From NCBI GenBank assembly GCA_014529385.2, contig CM043958.1:91859935-91923934 (forward strand): DNA of 64,000 bases, written 5' to 3'. This document shows positions 32,133 through 44,925 of the stretch, piece by piece. How positions within the stretch are numbered: the first letter of the stretch is position 1; every line of letters starts with the position of its first letter. The notes under the pieces are model-generated. The model had not been told where the DNA came from. It made no database searches and was given only the letters and a program-made list of their open reading frames with translations. The DNA is from Adiantum capillus-veneris (Eukaryota; Streptophyta; Polypodiopsida; Polypodiales; Pteridaceae). Position numbers and translations under genes: made by a program.

Positions 32133-34016
32133 CTATGGCACTGAACTCATATATACATTTGATGTACTAGCTCTATCATTACCCCTCCTTTGCACACGTT
32201 GGGTTGGGGCATAAGTAGGTTGTAACCCAAAGGCTTCAAGGTAGAGCTGCAATACATTTGGTGACTCTGACAGTTCACGCTCTTCCATCCACTTTGCATC
32301 CATAGGCGGATAGTTCTTGAACTTCACCAAATAGCGTCTTGCAACTTGTCCTTTAACTTTTCTGTCCTTATGTGCCAAAACTTGCTCAGGTACCAGGATC
32401 TCATCAAGTTCCTCAACTTCTGGCTGATCCTCAACTGGCATATCTTCTGGCACATCACCCACGAAGGGTCTTAGAAGACTCACGTGAAACGCATTATGAA
32501 TCTTCCATGCATCAGGCAATTTCAACCTGTAAGCCACATCGCTGATCTTGTCAAGCACTTGAAAAGGCCCATAGTAACGCATGCTGAGCTTAGGAAACAA
32601 CCGTTCCTTGCCCTTCATCTTCTTTAACCTTGCCTTTTCGAACCTTAAGAGAACCCAATCACCAGGTGATAGTAGCAATTCACGACGGTGACGATCAGCA
32701 GCCTTTTTTTGTTTTGCCTGAGTCTTCTCCAAGGCAACTTTAATCTTCTTATACATCTCATCCATGTTCTCAACATATCGATCTGCCTCAAAGATCTTGT
32801 CCTTTGTATGCAAAATGGGAGGAACCTTTTTGCCGCCTTCAACAATTTCAAAAGGTGCTTTGCCAGTAGACGAATGCACCGTATTATTGTACGCATACTC
32901 AAGCATAGGCAAATATTGTTCCCACTTGCCCTTATTATCTGACACATAGCATTTCAGCAGATCTAAGACAGTAGAATTGACCTCTTCTGACTGTCCATCA
33001 GTTTGTGGATGAAACGAAGACGAGAACTTGAGCGTAGTACCCATGTTCTCAAACAATCCTCTCCAGAACAAACTGGTCATGCGAGGATCACGATCACTGA
33101 TAATCGATTGTGGCATACCATGGTACTTAAACACATTGTACATGAACAAGCGTGCCATCTGATCAGATTTTATCTTCTTCCTGACAGGGATAAAATGGGC
33201 CTGCTTGCTGAACCTGCAGATAATGGTCCATATACCATCATTCCCTGTTGGCGTTCTTGGAAGATCAGAGATAAAGTCCATAGCAATGCTTTCCCATGGC
33301 TTATCCGGAATCGGCAGTGGTTGTAACAACCCTGGTGCCTTTTGCCTGTCAAACTTGACCTTTTGGCAAACTATGCATGCTCGCACAAAGGCATCCACAT
33401 CTCTCCTCAAGGTAGGCCAATAGAAGAAGGTCTCTACCGCCTTAACTGTTGCATCAATGCCACGATGCCCTGCATACGGTGGGACATGACTCTCTTCCAT
33501 GACCTTATGTCGCACTGGCCTAGTGACACAAAGTCTGCCATGCATCATCATAAAACCATCTCTGAGGAGGTAGTGCTCGTGATGTTGCCCCTCTTGTAAC
33601 TGTTCAAAGATCCTTGCAAAATCTTCATCAGCAGTATACTGTTCCTTCATGTCATCTAACTCATGATGATAAGGAATTGACACAGCTGAAATTTGTGGCT
33701 TTCTTGATAACGCATCAGCCACAACATTCTTCTTGCCTTCCACATGCATAATCTGGAAGTGAAACATGGAAAGAATGTTTGCCCATCGCATATGTTTTTC
33801 GGATAACTTTGACTCTATCAAGAAGTATCGCAAGGTCTGATGATCTGTTTGGACAACAAAATCAGCACCTAAGAGGTACTGCTTCCAACTAGAAAGCGCA
33901 TGAATCACGGCCTGAATCACGGCCAAGAGCTCTTTCTCATAGACTTGCATAGTCCTCTTTGGCCCTTGCAAAATTCGGCTTTCATAAGCTACTACCCGTC
34001 CATCTTGCATTAGCAC
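32133..34016 (-). pseudogene. Element C RNase H, integrase and chromodomain (open 627 codons)
   Basis: Continues pol after a deletion of a few bases near 34055. RNase H (EKELLAVIQ, with a small internal duplication AVIQAVIHAL), integrase zinc region (CIVCQKVKFD), catalytic core (SIAMDFISDLP, SDRDPRM, DGQSEEVNS), MRYYGPFQV, and a chromodomain-like tail EQVLAHKDRKVKGQVARRY. It ends slightly beyond the B stop, with a 25-residue longer C-terminus. Confidence 0.93.
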
Positions 34017-34835
34017 TGCTCCGATGCTACTGCCACACGCGTCACACTGGACTTCCTGAGATCTGGCAAAACAATAACTGGATCTGAAGTCAACTTTTCC
34101 TTTAAGAGACTAAAAGCTGAAATCTCTTTTTGGGTCCATCTGAAAGTGACCTCTTTCTTTTGCAATGCATGAAGAGGCGATGCTATCTCTGCAAAATTTT
34201 TGATAAACCTTCTATAGTAGGAACACAATCCCAAGAAGCTTCTGACATCGTGCACAGTCTTCAAGTCTGGCCATGTCTTGATAGCTTCGACCTTTGCGGG
34301 ATCCATTCTAACACCATCCTTTGAGACTATGTGGCCCAGAAAGTGGATCTCTTCGAGGAAGAATTCACTTTTCTTAGGATTGACAAGTAACCTGTGACTG
34401 CGCAGCTCTTCGAACACAATGGTCAAGTGACGCCTATGCTCCTCTTCATTCTTCGAATACACAATCATGTCATCGAAGAATGTTCCAACAAACTGTTGAT
34501 GCGAGCGGAAAATCCGGTCCATCATTCTGTTGAACGTGGCAGGAGCATTTGTTAGCCCAAACGGCATCACTAGAAACTCATAAAGACCAAATGTCGTTCT
34601 AAACGCAGTCTTGTGCACATCCTCTGGGCTTATACGAATCTGATGGTACCCACTCTTCAGGTCTATCCTGCTGAAAATTGCAGCACCCTCTAAACGATCG
34701 AGAATATCATCAATGAGAGGAATAGGGAACCTATTCTTGATGGTATTCTTATTCAACGCACGGTAATCAATACACATGCGCCATGAGCCATCCTTCTTCT
34801 GCACTAGGAGCACTGGGGAGCAAAAGGGTGAAGAA
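34010..34835 (-). pseudogene. Element C reverse transcriptase
   Basis: [60 protein letters not shown] and SFLGLCSYYRRFIKNFAE. A frameshift at about 34845 separates it from the protease ORF, and a deletion at about 34055 (within DLRKS...CDACGSS) separates it from RNase H. Confidence 0.92.
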
Positions 34836-35870
34836 CTAGGCTGAATGCCCCTTCTCTAATAACTCCTCAATTTGGCCCATAATCTCTTTCTGCTGCGCCG
34901 CACTAACCCTGTAGGGAGGTCTATTTGGCGGACTACACCCTGGCACCAAATCTATCCGATGTTCCTCAGGTCTCTCTGGCGGCAATTGCGACGGTAATGA
35001 ATCAGAAAAACAGTCACTAAACTTTTGCAAAAATGCTGACCTTTCTTTATCTAACACAGATAAATTTGATTGATCACTATCTGAGACATCACGTGCAAAA
35101 ATCAAGTACACAGAAAGATGATTCTTTATTACAGAAGTGATAGCAGAAGCAGATACAATAGGGACTGACTCTCCTTTAAGCTTTACATCCAAGATGTGAG
35201 TTTTGCCCCTATGCTGTACAGTGATCTTTTTGTTGTAGGCATCCAAGACTCCATGCACTCGGAACATCCACGGGATCCCCAACAAGGCGTCACAACCTTC
35301 CAGCGGCATGATGTAAAACTCTTCAGTGTCCACATACGACTGAATATGCAGACGCAGTTTTCCAATGATGGGAGTAACACACTCTGAGTGGCCAGGACAT
35401 GCCAACCCTGCCTCTGCTGTGTACCCCATCTCTTCAGCTCTGATGCCGAGCTTCATAGCTAACTCTGGTGAGATAAAGTTGGCTTTGGCACCTGGATCAA
35501 AGAAGATGAGTGCCGTCTGATCTCTAACTTTACCCCATGCCCTGCATAACTCACTGGCATCTGTGCTGGGCCTGTCACCCACCATGTCTGGCACTAAACC
35601 TGCCGTGGGTTTTGGCTTCTTGCCTTTCTGGTCTTCTTTATCCTCTGAGTCAGCTGGCCTTTTCCTTTGTGGACAATTGATAGAAATATGACCAGGCTGC
35701 TCGCATATAAAGCATTTGTTCTCATCCATTAGGACCTTCTTTTCCTCGAGCGACTTGCGCACAAAAGGCTTCCTTTTCTGTTTCTTTGCCTGCGCTCCAG
35801 AAGTCCCAGCTGAATCCTTATCTTTGGTGGCCTGTTCTGACCCCTGTGACGCATCAGGAGCCGTTTTCAC
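34836..35870 (-). pseudogene. Element C nucleocapsid, protease and RT linker
   Basis: Zinc knuckle CFICEQPGHISINC, then ELCRAWGKVRDQTALIFFDPG (protease catalytic Asp), EGCDALLGIPWMFRVHG and PPERPEEHRIDLVPG, ending at the frameshift after QIEELLEKG. Corresponds to residues of about 60-395 of the B polyprotein. Confidence 0.92.
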
Positions 35871-37300
35871 AAAGGGCTTCTTTGCTGAATATTAATTTGC
35901 TGCCCTCCTTTATCACTGCTCGGAAATCCACTGTCCTCTCCTTTCAACAGGGCAAGACCAGTGTTCGCAACTTCCATAAGCTGAGTAAGGGTAGCCACTC
36001 TGTTCTATCGCGAAGCCCTTTAGGCAGCCCACAACAATACTTCTCTATCTGCTCAATCAATGGCACAAATCTGTAGGAGGTCACTGAGAGTAATGCTTTA
36101 CAAAACCTCCTATTGTACTCCAGCAAGCTCTTGCACGAAGCTGCCGTAAGCTGGTGCCAATCTGTCAGGACATCGGCTTCAAATTCATTTGATAGCCAAG
36201 CAGATGCAAACATTTGCTTGAAGTAAACCCAAGTGGCGGGTGCCTGTCCTTGCATTAACAATGTCGTCCACCATGTAAGCGCATTGTCCTTTAAGAAAGT
36301 GGCAGCTTTCCTGACCTTCGAGGCCTCTGTAAAATTCCCTCCCGCATAAGCTGTATCAAACTGCTGGAGGAAAGTGAGTGCCTTTGTCTTGTCCTCGAAA
36401 CCACTGAAGGTACTGAACTTTACTGCTGCACCACCTTCTTTGTAAGCCTTCGGCTTCTCTAGTGTCCCCAAGTTGTCATACGGAATGGTCTGCAACATGG
36501 GCACTGTACTAGGCATGATCAGCACGCCTTGGCCATTCACATTTTGCGTAAGATGTGCGATATCTGGCTGCTGTCCAGAAAAACCAGCCATGCGAAAATG
36601 ACCCTGTGGCACCCCAAACTGGCCCTGGTTGCCGTGGAAACCTTGCTGCATGCCGATAGTACCGTACATGGGGTTTGGCATGATGCCTTGCATACCCCTG
36701 AACACTGTTCCTGGCATGTACGGCTGACTTCCAGACGCATAACCAACCATACTTTGGAACACTGATCCACCCCCGAAATACCCAGGATGTACCGTGGGTG
36801 GTGGAAAAACTGAGTGCATAGCCTGGTATCCAACTCTGAAAGGTGGCGGGCTGAACTGGCATAACCTGTGGAATAGGCGTTCTAGCCACCTGTTCAAGCA
36901 CGGGAGGAACCTGCTTTGGAGCCCCCGACTCCGCAACATGCGAGTGTTCCCTTTCCTCCTGCGTCTCATGAAGTACCTGGGCTTGAGCTTCAACAAGCTC
37001 CGTACGCGGCGTAGGTTGCCTATTTTGATGTTGCACTGGTGGCACTTGCAAGAATTCCATAAACCTCGGATTATGCACCAGCTGCGAAAAGACATTCACC
37101 GCGGCAACTAACTGAGTCTTAAACGCATCATCCTCAAGTTGCCCTGTCATAAAGCCATGTACTACTGAAGGGACATTCACATTGACAGGAGGTACAGACT
37201 GACGTGGCCATGAGCTCTCGCCGATCTCAAAAACCATAGGAATCTCCTGCCTGTCCTTTGGAGAGGAACCCTCTTCCATAATTCCCTTCCCCTTGTCGGC
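35871..37300 (-). pseudogene. Element C gag (N-terminus and capsid)
   Basis: Starts MADKGKGIMEEGSS at about 37300. The N-terminal third is Pro/Gln-rich. A frameshift near 36810-36840 moves to the frame carrying PTVHPGYFGGGSVFQ, a Gly/Met/Gln-rich linker, and the capsid-type block FSTFSGFEDKTKALTFLQQFD to EQIEKYCCGLPKGLRDR. A second frameshift near 35985 leads to EVANTGLALLKGED. This capsid block is the part missing from B. Confidence 0.9.
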
Positions 37301-37383
37301 CATAGTGTAATCCCCGCGTTCTTGCACTGTGTGTCTTTACCCTGAACAATCCAAGCTCACTCTTTGAGGAAAAAGTGATTGAT

Positions 37384-37401
37384 ATCCCGGCAATGGAACC
37401 A
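37384..37401 (-). promoter_or_regulatory. Primer binding site of C
   Basis: TGGTTCCATTGCCGGGAT on the - strand directly after the LTR end TTTCA. Same type as B, unlike the Met-type site in A. Confidence 0.8.
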
Positions 37402-38880
37402 TGAAACCGGCCCGTAGGGCGGTAGGCGTTGGCTTTCACCCGAAATTCTTTACTTTATACACACACACAGAGCACTTTGCAAAGAGAACCTGTAATGGGA
37501 ATTAACACTTAATCACACACACAGCTTGGAAGCTAGAATGCTCCGAGCAGACGCCGACAACCTGTAGGCCCCAAAATTGGCGCCCCTTTCGGTATTTCTT
37601 TATTCTTTAGGAGGGTAAATTACAAGGTAAGGTCGTGGGAATCCTTCACGTGTATCCACCTAGATACCATTTGATTTGGCCAAATTTCGGCAGCTTAACA
37701 ACCCCAAAACTTGCGCGAAACCAATTCCCCTGCTGGAACTCGCTTGCACTGTCGTATACCCTCTGATTCCTGTCCAAAAATAGTAAATTCAGCACGCTGT
37801 ATTTACTGGTTTTTGCCCTGTTTTCAGCCCCAAACAGTCCCCTAACTGTCCTCTGCCAGTGGGGCACGATTCCCAATGGTCCTGGCGTCCGTACGGCTGA
37901 AAAACAGTGAATTTACAGCGCATACACAGCGCTGATTTTGCACCTGTACGGTGAGGTTATGACCCTCACCAGTGCCTGCTTTGGAGCAGCAGCTAGCTAC
38001 CCCTGTTCCTGCTCAAGGAGGCTCTTGCCTCAGCACAAAAGCATGAACCCACACAACTGTACATCAGTCAAATGAGGAGCCCCTCTTGTGGGGCATCACA
38101 TAACTGCACGTAGGGGAGAGAGAGAGCAGTGTGTAGTGTGCAAGGCATCACTCCTAGCACCACACTGTACATGAGAGGGAAAGAAAGCACTCCATAGCTC
38201 TTAACCTGTGACAGGTTGCAAATGAGGCCTCTCCCAGCTTAAAAATCAGCGCCCATTTTTCTGCAAGAGGAAAGTTCACGAAAATGTGACACTTGGCGCA
38301 TTTTCAAGCATTTGCCCGTTTCGGGCTCGCCGCTTAAAAATATCCCAACCGACGCGTCAGTTGACTTCACGGCAGAGTTATAAAATGTTCCCCTAGTCAT
38401 ACCCGAGGTAATGACGCGAACACATTTCCCGGCCCAAAATAGCAGTTCCCTAAATTTTAGGAGATGCTTCCGTTGGGTTCCCACTGGTCTTCTGACCATC
38501 TATCCTCATTGGAGCCGAATCCAAAGGTGCAATGTGGCCCAACTGTCAGATACTTTTTGTTGGTAGTCCCACCTTGACTTTACGCCTTAATTGAGTTCAC
38601 TTCCTAGTATCCACCAACTTGCTAAGTGCGACGGGGGGACCTATATGATCTTGCTATGAGCCTAGACATCCTCTTACCATACGAATTCCAGTGCCGACCA
38701 CTTCCCGTCTGCGGGTGAATCTACCGTTCACATTGGCCATACAATGTCTGACCGTTTGCTACTTCAAAAAGAGGGTCTCAAAACAAATAAAATAAACCCC
38801 ATTGGAAAGAAACCAACAACCAAGGTTAGCAGTTGCCACATCTCTGTGACATGGTTAATAACTGCCACGTCCTCGTGACA
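37402..38880 (-). repeat. 5' LTR of C
   Basis: 1479 bp. It joins TSD ATACT at 38881. Confidence 0.95.
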
Positions 38881-38885
38881 ATACT

Positions 38886-40235
38886 CCCTTCGGGAAGGCT
38901 AATTGATGAGAAAGACTATGTTATGCGGTGCACAGCCGTTGAGAGAAAAGGTTATGACTAAATGCCACTGTCCACCTTTTACGGGTCACCGAAGCATTGC
39001 TACCACCATGAAGGGGGTAGAGAGAGACTTCTTTTGGCCGTGACTCAAAAAGGATGTAGAAGAGTTTGTGCGCAGTTGCCTAGTATGCCAGAGGGTCAAG
39101 TTTGAACAGGCATAAGGCACAGGGATTGTTACAGCCTTTACCAGTACCCACCCGCCCCTGGGAAAGTATTGCGATGGATTTCATTTTTGATCTCCCGAGA
39201 ACACAGAGTGGTCACGATGGTATCTGGACTGTTATTGACAGATTCAGCAAACAGGCTCATTTCATTCCAGTGAAGAAAACAGTCAAGCCGGATCACTTAG
39301 CGAGACTATTTGTGGCCCAGATCTTCACATAACATGGCATGCCTAAGACGATTGTCCCCGACAGAGACCCCAAATTCACGAGTTTGTTTTGGAAGGCAAT
39401 TTGAAAGAACATTGGCACGCGGTTGCAGTTCTCGTCATCGTTCCACCCGCAGACTGATGGGCAATCTGAGATTGCAAATTTCAGTGGTTCTAGATTTATT
39501 GAAGTCTTATATCTCTGATCAGAAGACTCAATGGGAAAAGTACTTACCTTTGGTGGAATTTGCCTACAATAACATGAAACACTCTTCAACGAAGAAGGCG
39601 CCATTTGAGATTGTTGAAGGTGCTGCGAAGGTTCCACCCTTCCTAAGCACGAAAGATAAGATCTTTGAAGCGGATGAATATACGCGAGATTTGGATACGG
39701 CTTTTGCCAAGGTTCACGAGACTTTGCAGAGGTCTCAAGAACGACAGAAAAAGGCAGCGGATCGCCATCGTCGCGACTTGAAACTGAAGGAGGATGATTG
39801 GGTGCTCTTACGTTTTGAGAAGGCACGCCTACGAAAGAAAAAGGGAAAGGAGAGGCTTTTTCCAAAGCTTAGTATGCGATACTATGGACCTTTCCAGATC
39901 ACTGAAAAGATAAATGATGTCTCCTTCCGATTGAAACTGCCAGATACTTGGAGGATTCACAATGCATTCCATGTGAGTCTCTTGAAACCTTTTAAGGTGA
40001 TGTGCCTGATGATGGGGAGCCTGATGAGCAACCCAAAGTGGAAGAAAACGAGGAGATCCTTGTTCCTGAACAGATTTTGGCACATAAAGATATGAAGACT
40101 AAAGATAAAGTCCGAAGGCGGTTCTTGGTTAAGTTCAAGAACTATCCTGCATTGGATGCGGAGTGGATGGAGGAGGACCTAGCAGATACTCCTCGGATTG
40201 TGAAACTTTACCTCGATGCTTTTGGTTTAGCATAG
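38886..40235 (+). pseudogene. Element A integrase and chromodomain
   Basis: Resumes A pol after C. CHCPPFTGHRS and [11 protein letters not shown] (zinc-binding end), [16 protein letters not shown] (about 39160), VPDRDPKF (about 39355), FSSSFHPQTDGQSEIAN (about 39425), then [29 protein letters not shown] (about 39870) and the chromodomain tail [19 protein letters not shown], ending at 40235. Frameshifts near 39110, 39330, 39480 and 40000. DDE residues are recognisable in different frames. Confidence 0.9.
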
Positions 40236-40825
40236 TCTACTCCAAACGAAACCCAGAATTCAACTTGGCCGGAGATCTGGTGCAGTGGGATGCACAATAG
40301 GGGAGTCGCTCCGCTCCTTTGTCAACAGATGCCTTGATTTAGATACTAGAGTCACTGATGTCTCTTTGACCTTCAGGGATACTAAAAGTTGACAGTATTC
40401 TGCTATACAAATTTAATGAAATGGAATTCCTGATTATGATACTGATTTGTTCTTGACTTCTCTTAAGTGCAGAAACTGATAGACGAAATGACTGAAGCAT
40501 TTTGGTCTGATTGATCTCGAATAGACATGGGGTTAGTCAATCGGACATCGATGAGGTCCCGATTGGACCTAGATGTGATTGCTAGCTACATTGCCGATAA
40601 ATCATGGTCTAAGATCCGAATGAATGTTGAATGTCATGTGATGTCCTGTGATGTCTAGTGATGTCCTGTGATGTCGTGTGATGTGACTGTCGATTTGGTA
40701 CATGTGCTAGATGTGTCTTCCTAGTACGTAGGTACTAACAGTCAGTGTCTGCTAAGATGGTTTATGGCTTCCGTCGGTTTGCAGGCGTAATCGCGGTCGA
40801 TTACAATGCTTTCAAGAGGGGGGTA
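40236..40825 (+). other. 3' UTR and polypurine tract of A
   Basis: Contains a minisatellite of GTGATGTC-like units at about 40635-40690, the phrase GCAGGCGTAATCG and the polypurine tract CAAGAGGGGGGTA (40813-40825). F and G share the GTGATGTGACTGTCG region and tract, which links these non-autonomous elements to the A/JE lineage. Confidence 0.85.
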
Positions 40826-41132
40826 TGTCACAAAGTGATGACGTGGCTACCGACAGCAGAAACCCTAATTTCTGCCAGAACCCTAAAAACCCTGCAAACC
40901 CTAATTTCTGCCAAAAACCCTAATTTTTGGAAAACCTAACCCTAACTGCTGGCTGAAACCCTAAGTGACTGGAAACTCCAAAAAGCTGGCGCCAGTGCCA
41001 CATAGCAGCAGGTACGGATCCCGGATTTTGCGGAGGCTAAAAAACAGCAGCTAGCGACGTTTTTTTTGCAGCTTTTGGCCACGCAAAGAATTGGAGAGAG
41101 AGAGTTGAATTGCTTTATTTTTACTTGCTCTC

Positions 41133-41194
<62 letters not shown>

Positions 41195-41515
41195 TGCTTT
41201 TTGGAACTGAAAGATTTTGGGGCTCTGCTTTTGGGCATCCCTTGTAATCTTCTTATACGCAGTGAGGGCCTCACTTCTCAGAGCATCTGGACGCAGAGTC
41301 TGAGAGTGAAACCCTAACCGCTCTTTGTACTTTGATATTGATTTAATACATAAAGAAATACCGAAAGGGGCGCCAGTCTTTGGGGCCAATATCTCTAGGC
41401 ACGGAACTCCGCCGCCGGGCCAGTGCAAATCTATTGTGATCTGTGAATTGTTTTGAAGTGGTTATTTGGTGCTGTCGCGATTGATTCTTGACTTGGAGTG
41501 TCCAAGTCTGTTACA
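40826..41515 (+). repeat. 3' LTR of A
   Basis: 690 bp, TGTCACAAAGTGATG to CCAAGTCTGTTACA. Repeats the telobox cluster (40858-40975) and GA run (about 41136-41190). Followed by TSD TGGGT. Confidence 0.93.
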
Positions 41516-42940
41516 TGGGTTCCCACAGGAACTGTTTTAACCCTCCACAACAAGATAAGCCGGCTGATGTTCCTTCCACCTCAGCTTCGCGACTCTTCTT
41601 TTGACCTAGATGCGGCTTGTTTCAGAGTACATGTTATGTTTCCGGTAGCCAATTAAGGTTGAGCGAGCGATCGTGAGTATATTGTTGGTTTGGCCAACGG
41701 TGCTCTCGACTCCTCTCACCACACGAGAGACTTGAGGGTGACAGACTTGATACAAACTCCAAGGCCGTTGGCCAAGATCTCTGTGACACCTCGCAATCTT
41801 CGAGAGGCTTGGATGGGGAGTAATCCGCATCCGAGTGACCTCGAGAGAGCCGTATCTGGAGAGTCTATCGGACCCATATCCAAGCAAGGCGGCGTGCAAT
41901 CCATGGAGCTAATCCTCTGTCCAAAAGTCCTCATGAACATATACATAGTATGGTGTACTCTTAAGTGTCTGCAAGAAAGGATACCACAATGTGTGTACAT
42001 CCTACTGCATCTAGTGATTGGCTGTGATGGTAGCATCGGCTTTTTCTCACTGACCCTATGAGGATTGTCTCATCATCTCATGGAACGTGCACACGCTAGG
42101 TGGACCCTAGTTTCTACGTCAAAAGGGTCACTCAGACAGGAGCTCTAGCGATGCCTTGTGGGCGGAGCAATCAATATGCTTATGCTCCAAGAGCATACTT
42201 GTGTGAGAGTCGTATCAAGCATTGTGGAAAGATCTTGCGCGATCGCTATGAGACCTTTTGGTCAACTGCCTTTGAGCCTAGTGGCATTCAAGGAGGTGTA
42301 CATATGACTATTGTGGATTCATGGAAGCAGGCCATTGTGGGTAGAGGTATCTGTGTGCCAGGCAGGCCCCAATGGGTCACTATGCAGGTTCATCGCTGCC
42401 TTGTGGGCTTTCCGCGCCAAACCATGTGAGTGCACGGGCTGAGTTTTGGTCACGATTGGTGGAGTCCCTACCTCATGCAGAGCAGTGGTGCATTGGCGGG
42501 GATTTCCACCCGCTTGAGGACCCTTCGGACACGATTGGGGGCAGCCATGCTACTATACTTGGGGCTGAGTTGGCTGCTTGGGAACGGCTATGTATGGCTT
42601 TAAGGATCTCAAACGTATGCAGCATTCGAGCTTTGCACGGCCCTCTGGTCTGATCGCACAGTAGGAGTGAATCTATCCAAGATAGATCATTTCTATGCTA
42701 GTGATCACTTATGTGACTTGGGTGGTATAGTATGCATTTTCGCAGGGACTACTTTCTTTGATCACGCGCCAGTGATCCTTACTCTGTCCGACAGGCAGAG
42801 GAGTGGCAGTGTTACCATGTCTCATGGGGTCCCATGGCAGAGCGTCCAGCCCGCACCTTGGAAGACTGGTTGCAATTTACAGCACTTACTGAGGAGAGTG
42901 AAAACATCCAGCTGCGCGGAATGAGAGGGGTACAGAGCAT
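41516..42940 (+). pseudogene. LINE-2 ORF2: apurinic-type endonuclease region
   Basis: Continues LINE-2 after A. After about 500 bp of ORF1/linker sequence, the start of ORF2 appears around 42055 (MRIVSSS..WNVHTLGG-type, frame-broken). Then ESRIKHCGKILRDRYETFW, QGGVHMTIVDSWKQA, the endonuclease hallmark WCIGGDFHPLEDPSD (about 42490-42530), LSKIDHFYASD (about 42674) and FFDHAPVILTLSDRQRSG (about 42756). These match the LINE endonuclease fold that nicks target DNA. Several frameshifts. The Asn expected in GGDFN is His here. Confidence 0.85.
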
Positions 42941-44294
42941 GTGTCAGGACATCATTGAGGCTATATACCATCAGAGTGGCACATGCCTCTCGAGCGGGTA
43001 GCTGCCAGCTGGATGGGGCCCTTTACTCACCTGGAGGTCTTCATCGCAGTTAGGGCCTGTTCAAACTCAGGCCTTTGCATGTTCTTTGAGGTTCAGCAAG
43101 AGGGTCGCCTCCACAAAGTTACTATTGAGGCACCAAAGGTAGCAGAGAGTTGTTTCGAGCGAATTTGAGTTGTGGGCATTAGAGGGAGGATCTATGTGCT
43201 TGATCCTGACCCATCCGATCTTGAGATTGGACATTGCAGGCTTTGGGCTTGGCACAGTCACTCTTTGGCGCGAATGCAATGGGACCCTCGGGAGAGGTTT
43301 TGGGAGGACCCTTTTGCTTCAGCTGATCACCCAGGGATCTCTTTCTTCCAATACGCAGCACGACTGGGGGGTCACATACTGGCTGCTCGGAGAGAGTCCC
43401 ACCTTGTTGCAACAAGTCACTGGCAGGAGGAGGGTCTCACAGTTGAGTTCCTAACAGAATTTTGGGAGCGCTTGTGGGACAGAATGACAGCCGAGGAGAG
43501 TCACCATGTTCCAGTGGCTAGTCGCCCATCAAGCTGGGAGTTGATTGGTCTACAGTGGCCACCCGGCGGACTGTGCCGCTGTTGACCACTCACTTGAGTC
43601 ACAGACGCATTATCTATAGGACTGCCCATGGTGCAGCAGGTTTGGCTTCGGATTTTACAACTGATGCCAGCCTTGTCGACAGGTAGGCAGTAGTACACTT
43701 GGGGTGCTGCTGCTTGGTCCACCCTCATGGGTCCAACACTTCATTTTGAGCAGTCCTCAACTAGCAGGATACTTGTGATACAGGAGAGCTGGCCAACACT
43801 CCAGCCTGCCACAGAGATTACGCCTCAGGAGTGGAGCAATGATAGAGAGCTTTGTTGGGAGCTTATCTGCAGCCTGACTCTCTAGTTCATACGGAGAGCC
43901 CATTGCTTCTGCATCTTCCAGGCCCGCCCCATCCCACCAGCGGAGATTGTACGATATATGGTTGGAGCTGATCCATACACTTCGAGGTCAGTTCGAGAGG
44001 CTGCAGGGCAGCTCTGGCCGTCTGTGAGAGCGTCCCGAGGCATTCCTATGCCTTTGGCGTCCAGAGCCTTTCTACACCCTGGTCCATGGGGTTCCTAGAT
44101 GGCACTAGGGGCCACCTGTGTGGTTGTTTCTTCCTCCCATATTCTGATTTAGCCGTCATTGTACATATCTCACTTTTTCATTGGGAGAGTCTACCCTCAT
44201 GCTGACGTAGTCCCCCTCTTGTCAGGGCAATTTGTAGCCCACTGGCAGTTTTAATAATTAATAGAAGGATCTTTTTCTTAGAAGAAAAAAAAAA
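42941..44294 (+). pseudogene. LINE-2 ORF2 remainder, decayed, RT motifs not seen
   Basis: The sequence stays partly open (43172-43585 gives 137 codons with YVLDPDPSDLEIGHCRLW, DPRERFWEDPFASADHPG). I do not find the YADD or FRKAFD blocks, so the RT core appears deleted or too degraded. At 43860-44060 a C-terminal LINE-like segment reads RRAHCFCIFQARPIPPAEIV and SVREAAGQLWPSVRA. The 3' end is near the short A-rich run at 44281-44295. Confidence 0.55.
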
Positions 44295-44725
44295 AGAAAT
44301 ACCGCTAGTGGTGCTCGACTTGAGGGCCAACACTCTGAAGAGGAACTCCGCCTCTTCTGTCTCGTCTACAAGTGCAAAGTGTTCTCTCTTTAGTTCAGTT
44401 TCCGTCTCTTCTATTTCAGCTGAAGTGAAAGATTGCATCATCCGACTGGCAGTTGTTGAAAGCGGATACTTTTCAGCATTGTTTTAAAGAATAATTTTTG
44501 AAGTTGCTTTTTGGAGAGGCCAAGTGCCTATAACTACAAGGCATAGCCTCAACTGTAAAATGGAGATCAGTGTTGGTCACATGGTGATTGTAACTCCCTT
44601 GATCATGAATAAAGAAATACAGCCAGGAGCGCTCGACTTGAAACGAGACACTCTGAAAGAGGAACTACACCTCTTCCGTCTCGTCTACAAGTGTAAAGTG
44701 TTGTCTCTTCATATCAATTCCATCT
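44292..44725 (+). repeat. Direct repeat pair of about 110 bp downstream of LINE-2
   Basis: 44292-44395 and 44608-44712 share AAAGAAATAC..., GCTCGACTTGA, CACTCTGAA, GAGGAACT and CGTCTCGTCTACAAGTG in the same order. They may be two element 3' ends or a local duplication. The leading AAAGAAATAC resembles the block found in every LTR here, but the rest does not match. The following 44726-44925 shows nothing else. Confidence 0.6.
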
Positions 44726-44925
44726 TCCCTTATGAAAGTAGGCGCTGCAAGATGCATGGACCCATACTAATAGTTCCCAATCTATAAAAAAATTTTGAAG
44801 TAGTGCAATACATTTGGTGATTGCATTGGCTCGAGCTTAAATCAAGAAAGACATACAGTCCCTTATGGAAGTAGGCGCCTGCAAAATGCACAATTTCACA
44901 CCTTTCGAGAAGAAATTTATCGTTT

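Larger units (their letters stand above)
30485..38880 (-). mobile_element. Ty3/gypsy chromovirus C
   Basis: An 8396-bp element with LTRs 37402-38880 (5') and 30485-31962 (3') and TSD ATACT at 30480-30484 and 38881-38885. The LTRs differ by about a dozen substitutions and small indels by eye, so C is older than B but younger than its host A. Gag and pol are complete in content but carry about four frameshifts. Confidence 0.96.
18298..41515 (+). mobile_element. Ty3/gypsy chromovirus A, interrupted by B and C
   Basis: Bounded by LTRs 18298-18997 and 40826-41515 and flanked by TSD TGGGT (18293-18297, 41516-41520). Removing B and C with their duplicated target bases leaves about 6.9 kb in standard Ty3 order: LTR, primer site, gag, protease, RT, RNase H, integrase, chromodomain, polypurine tract, LTR. 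The coding region has in-frame stops and shifts, so it is no longer active. The LTR copies differ by small indels and many substitutions, which makes A older than its two guests. Confidence 0.95.

Noticed and set aside
42490-42530. LINE-2 endonuclease as an intact host nuclease
   Set aside because: Hallmark GGDF sequence is present, but the frame is broken repeatedly and the zinc knuckle and target duplication place it in a LINE.
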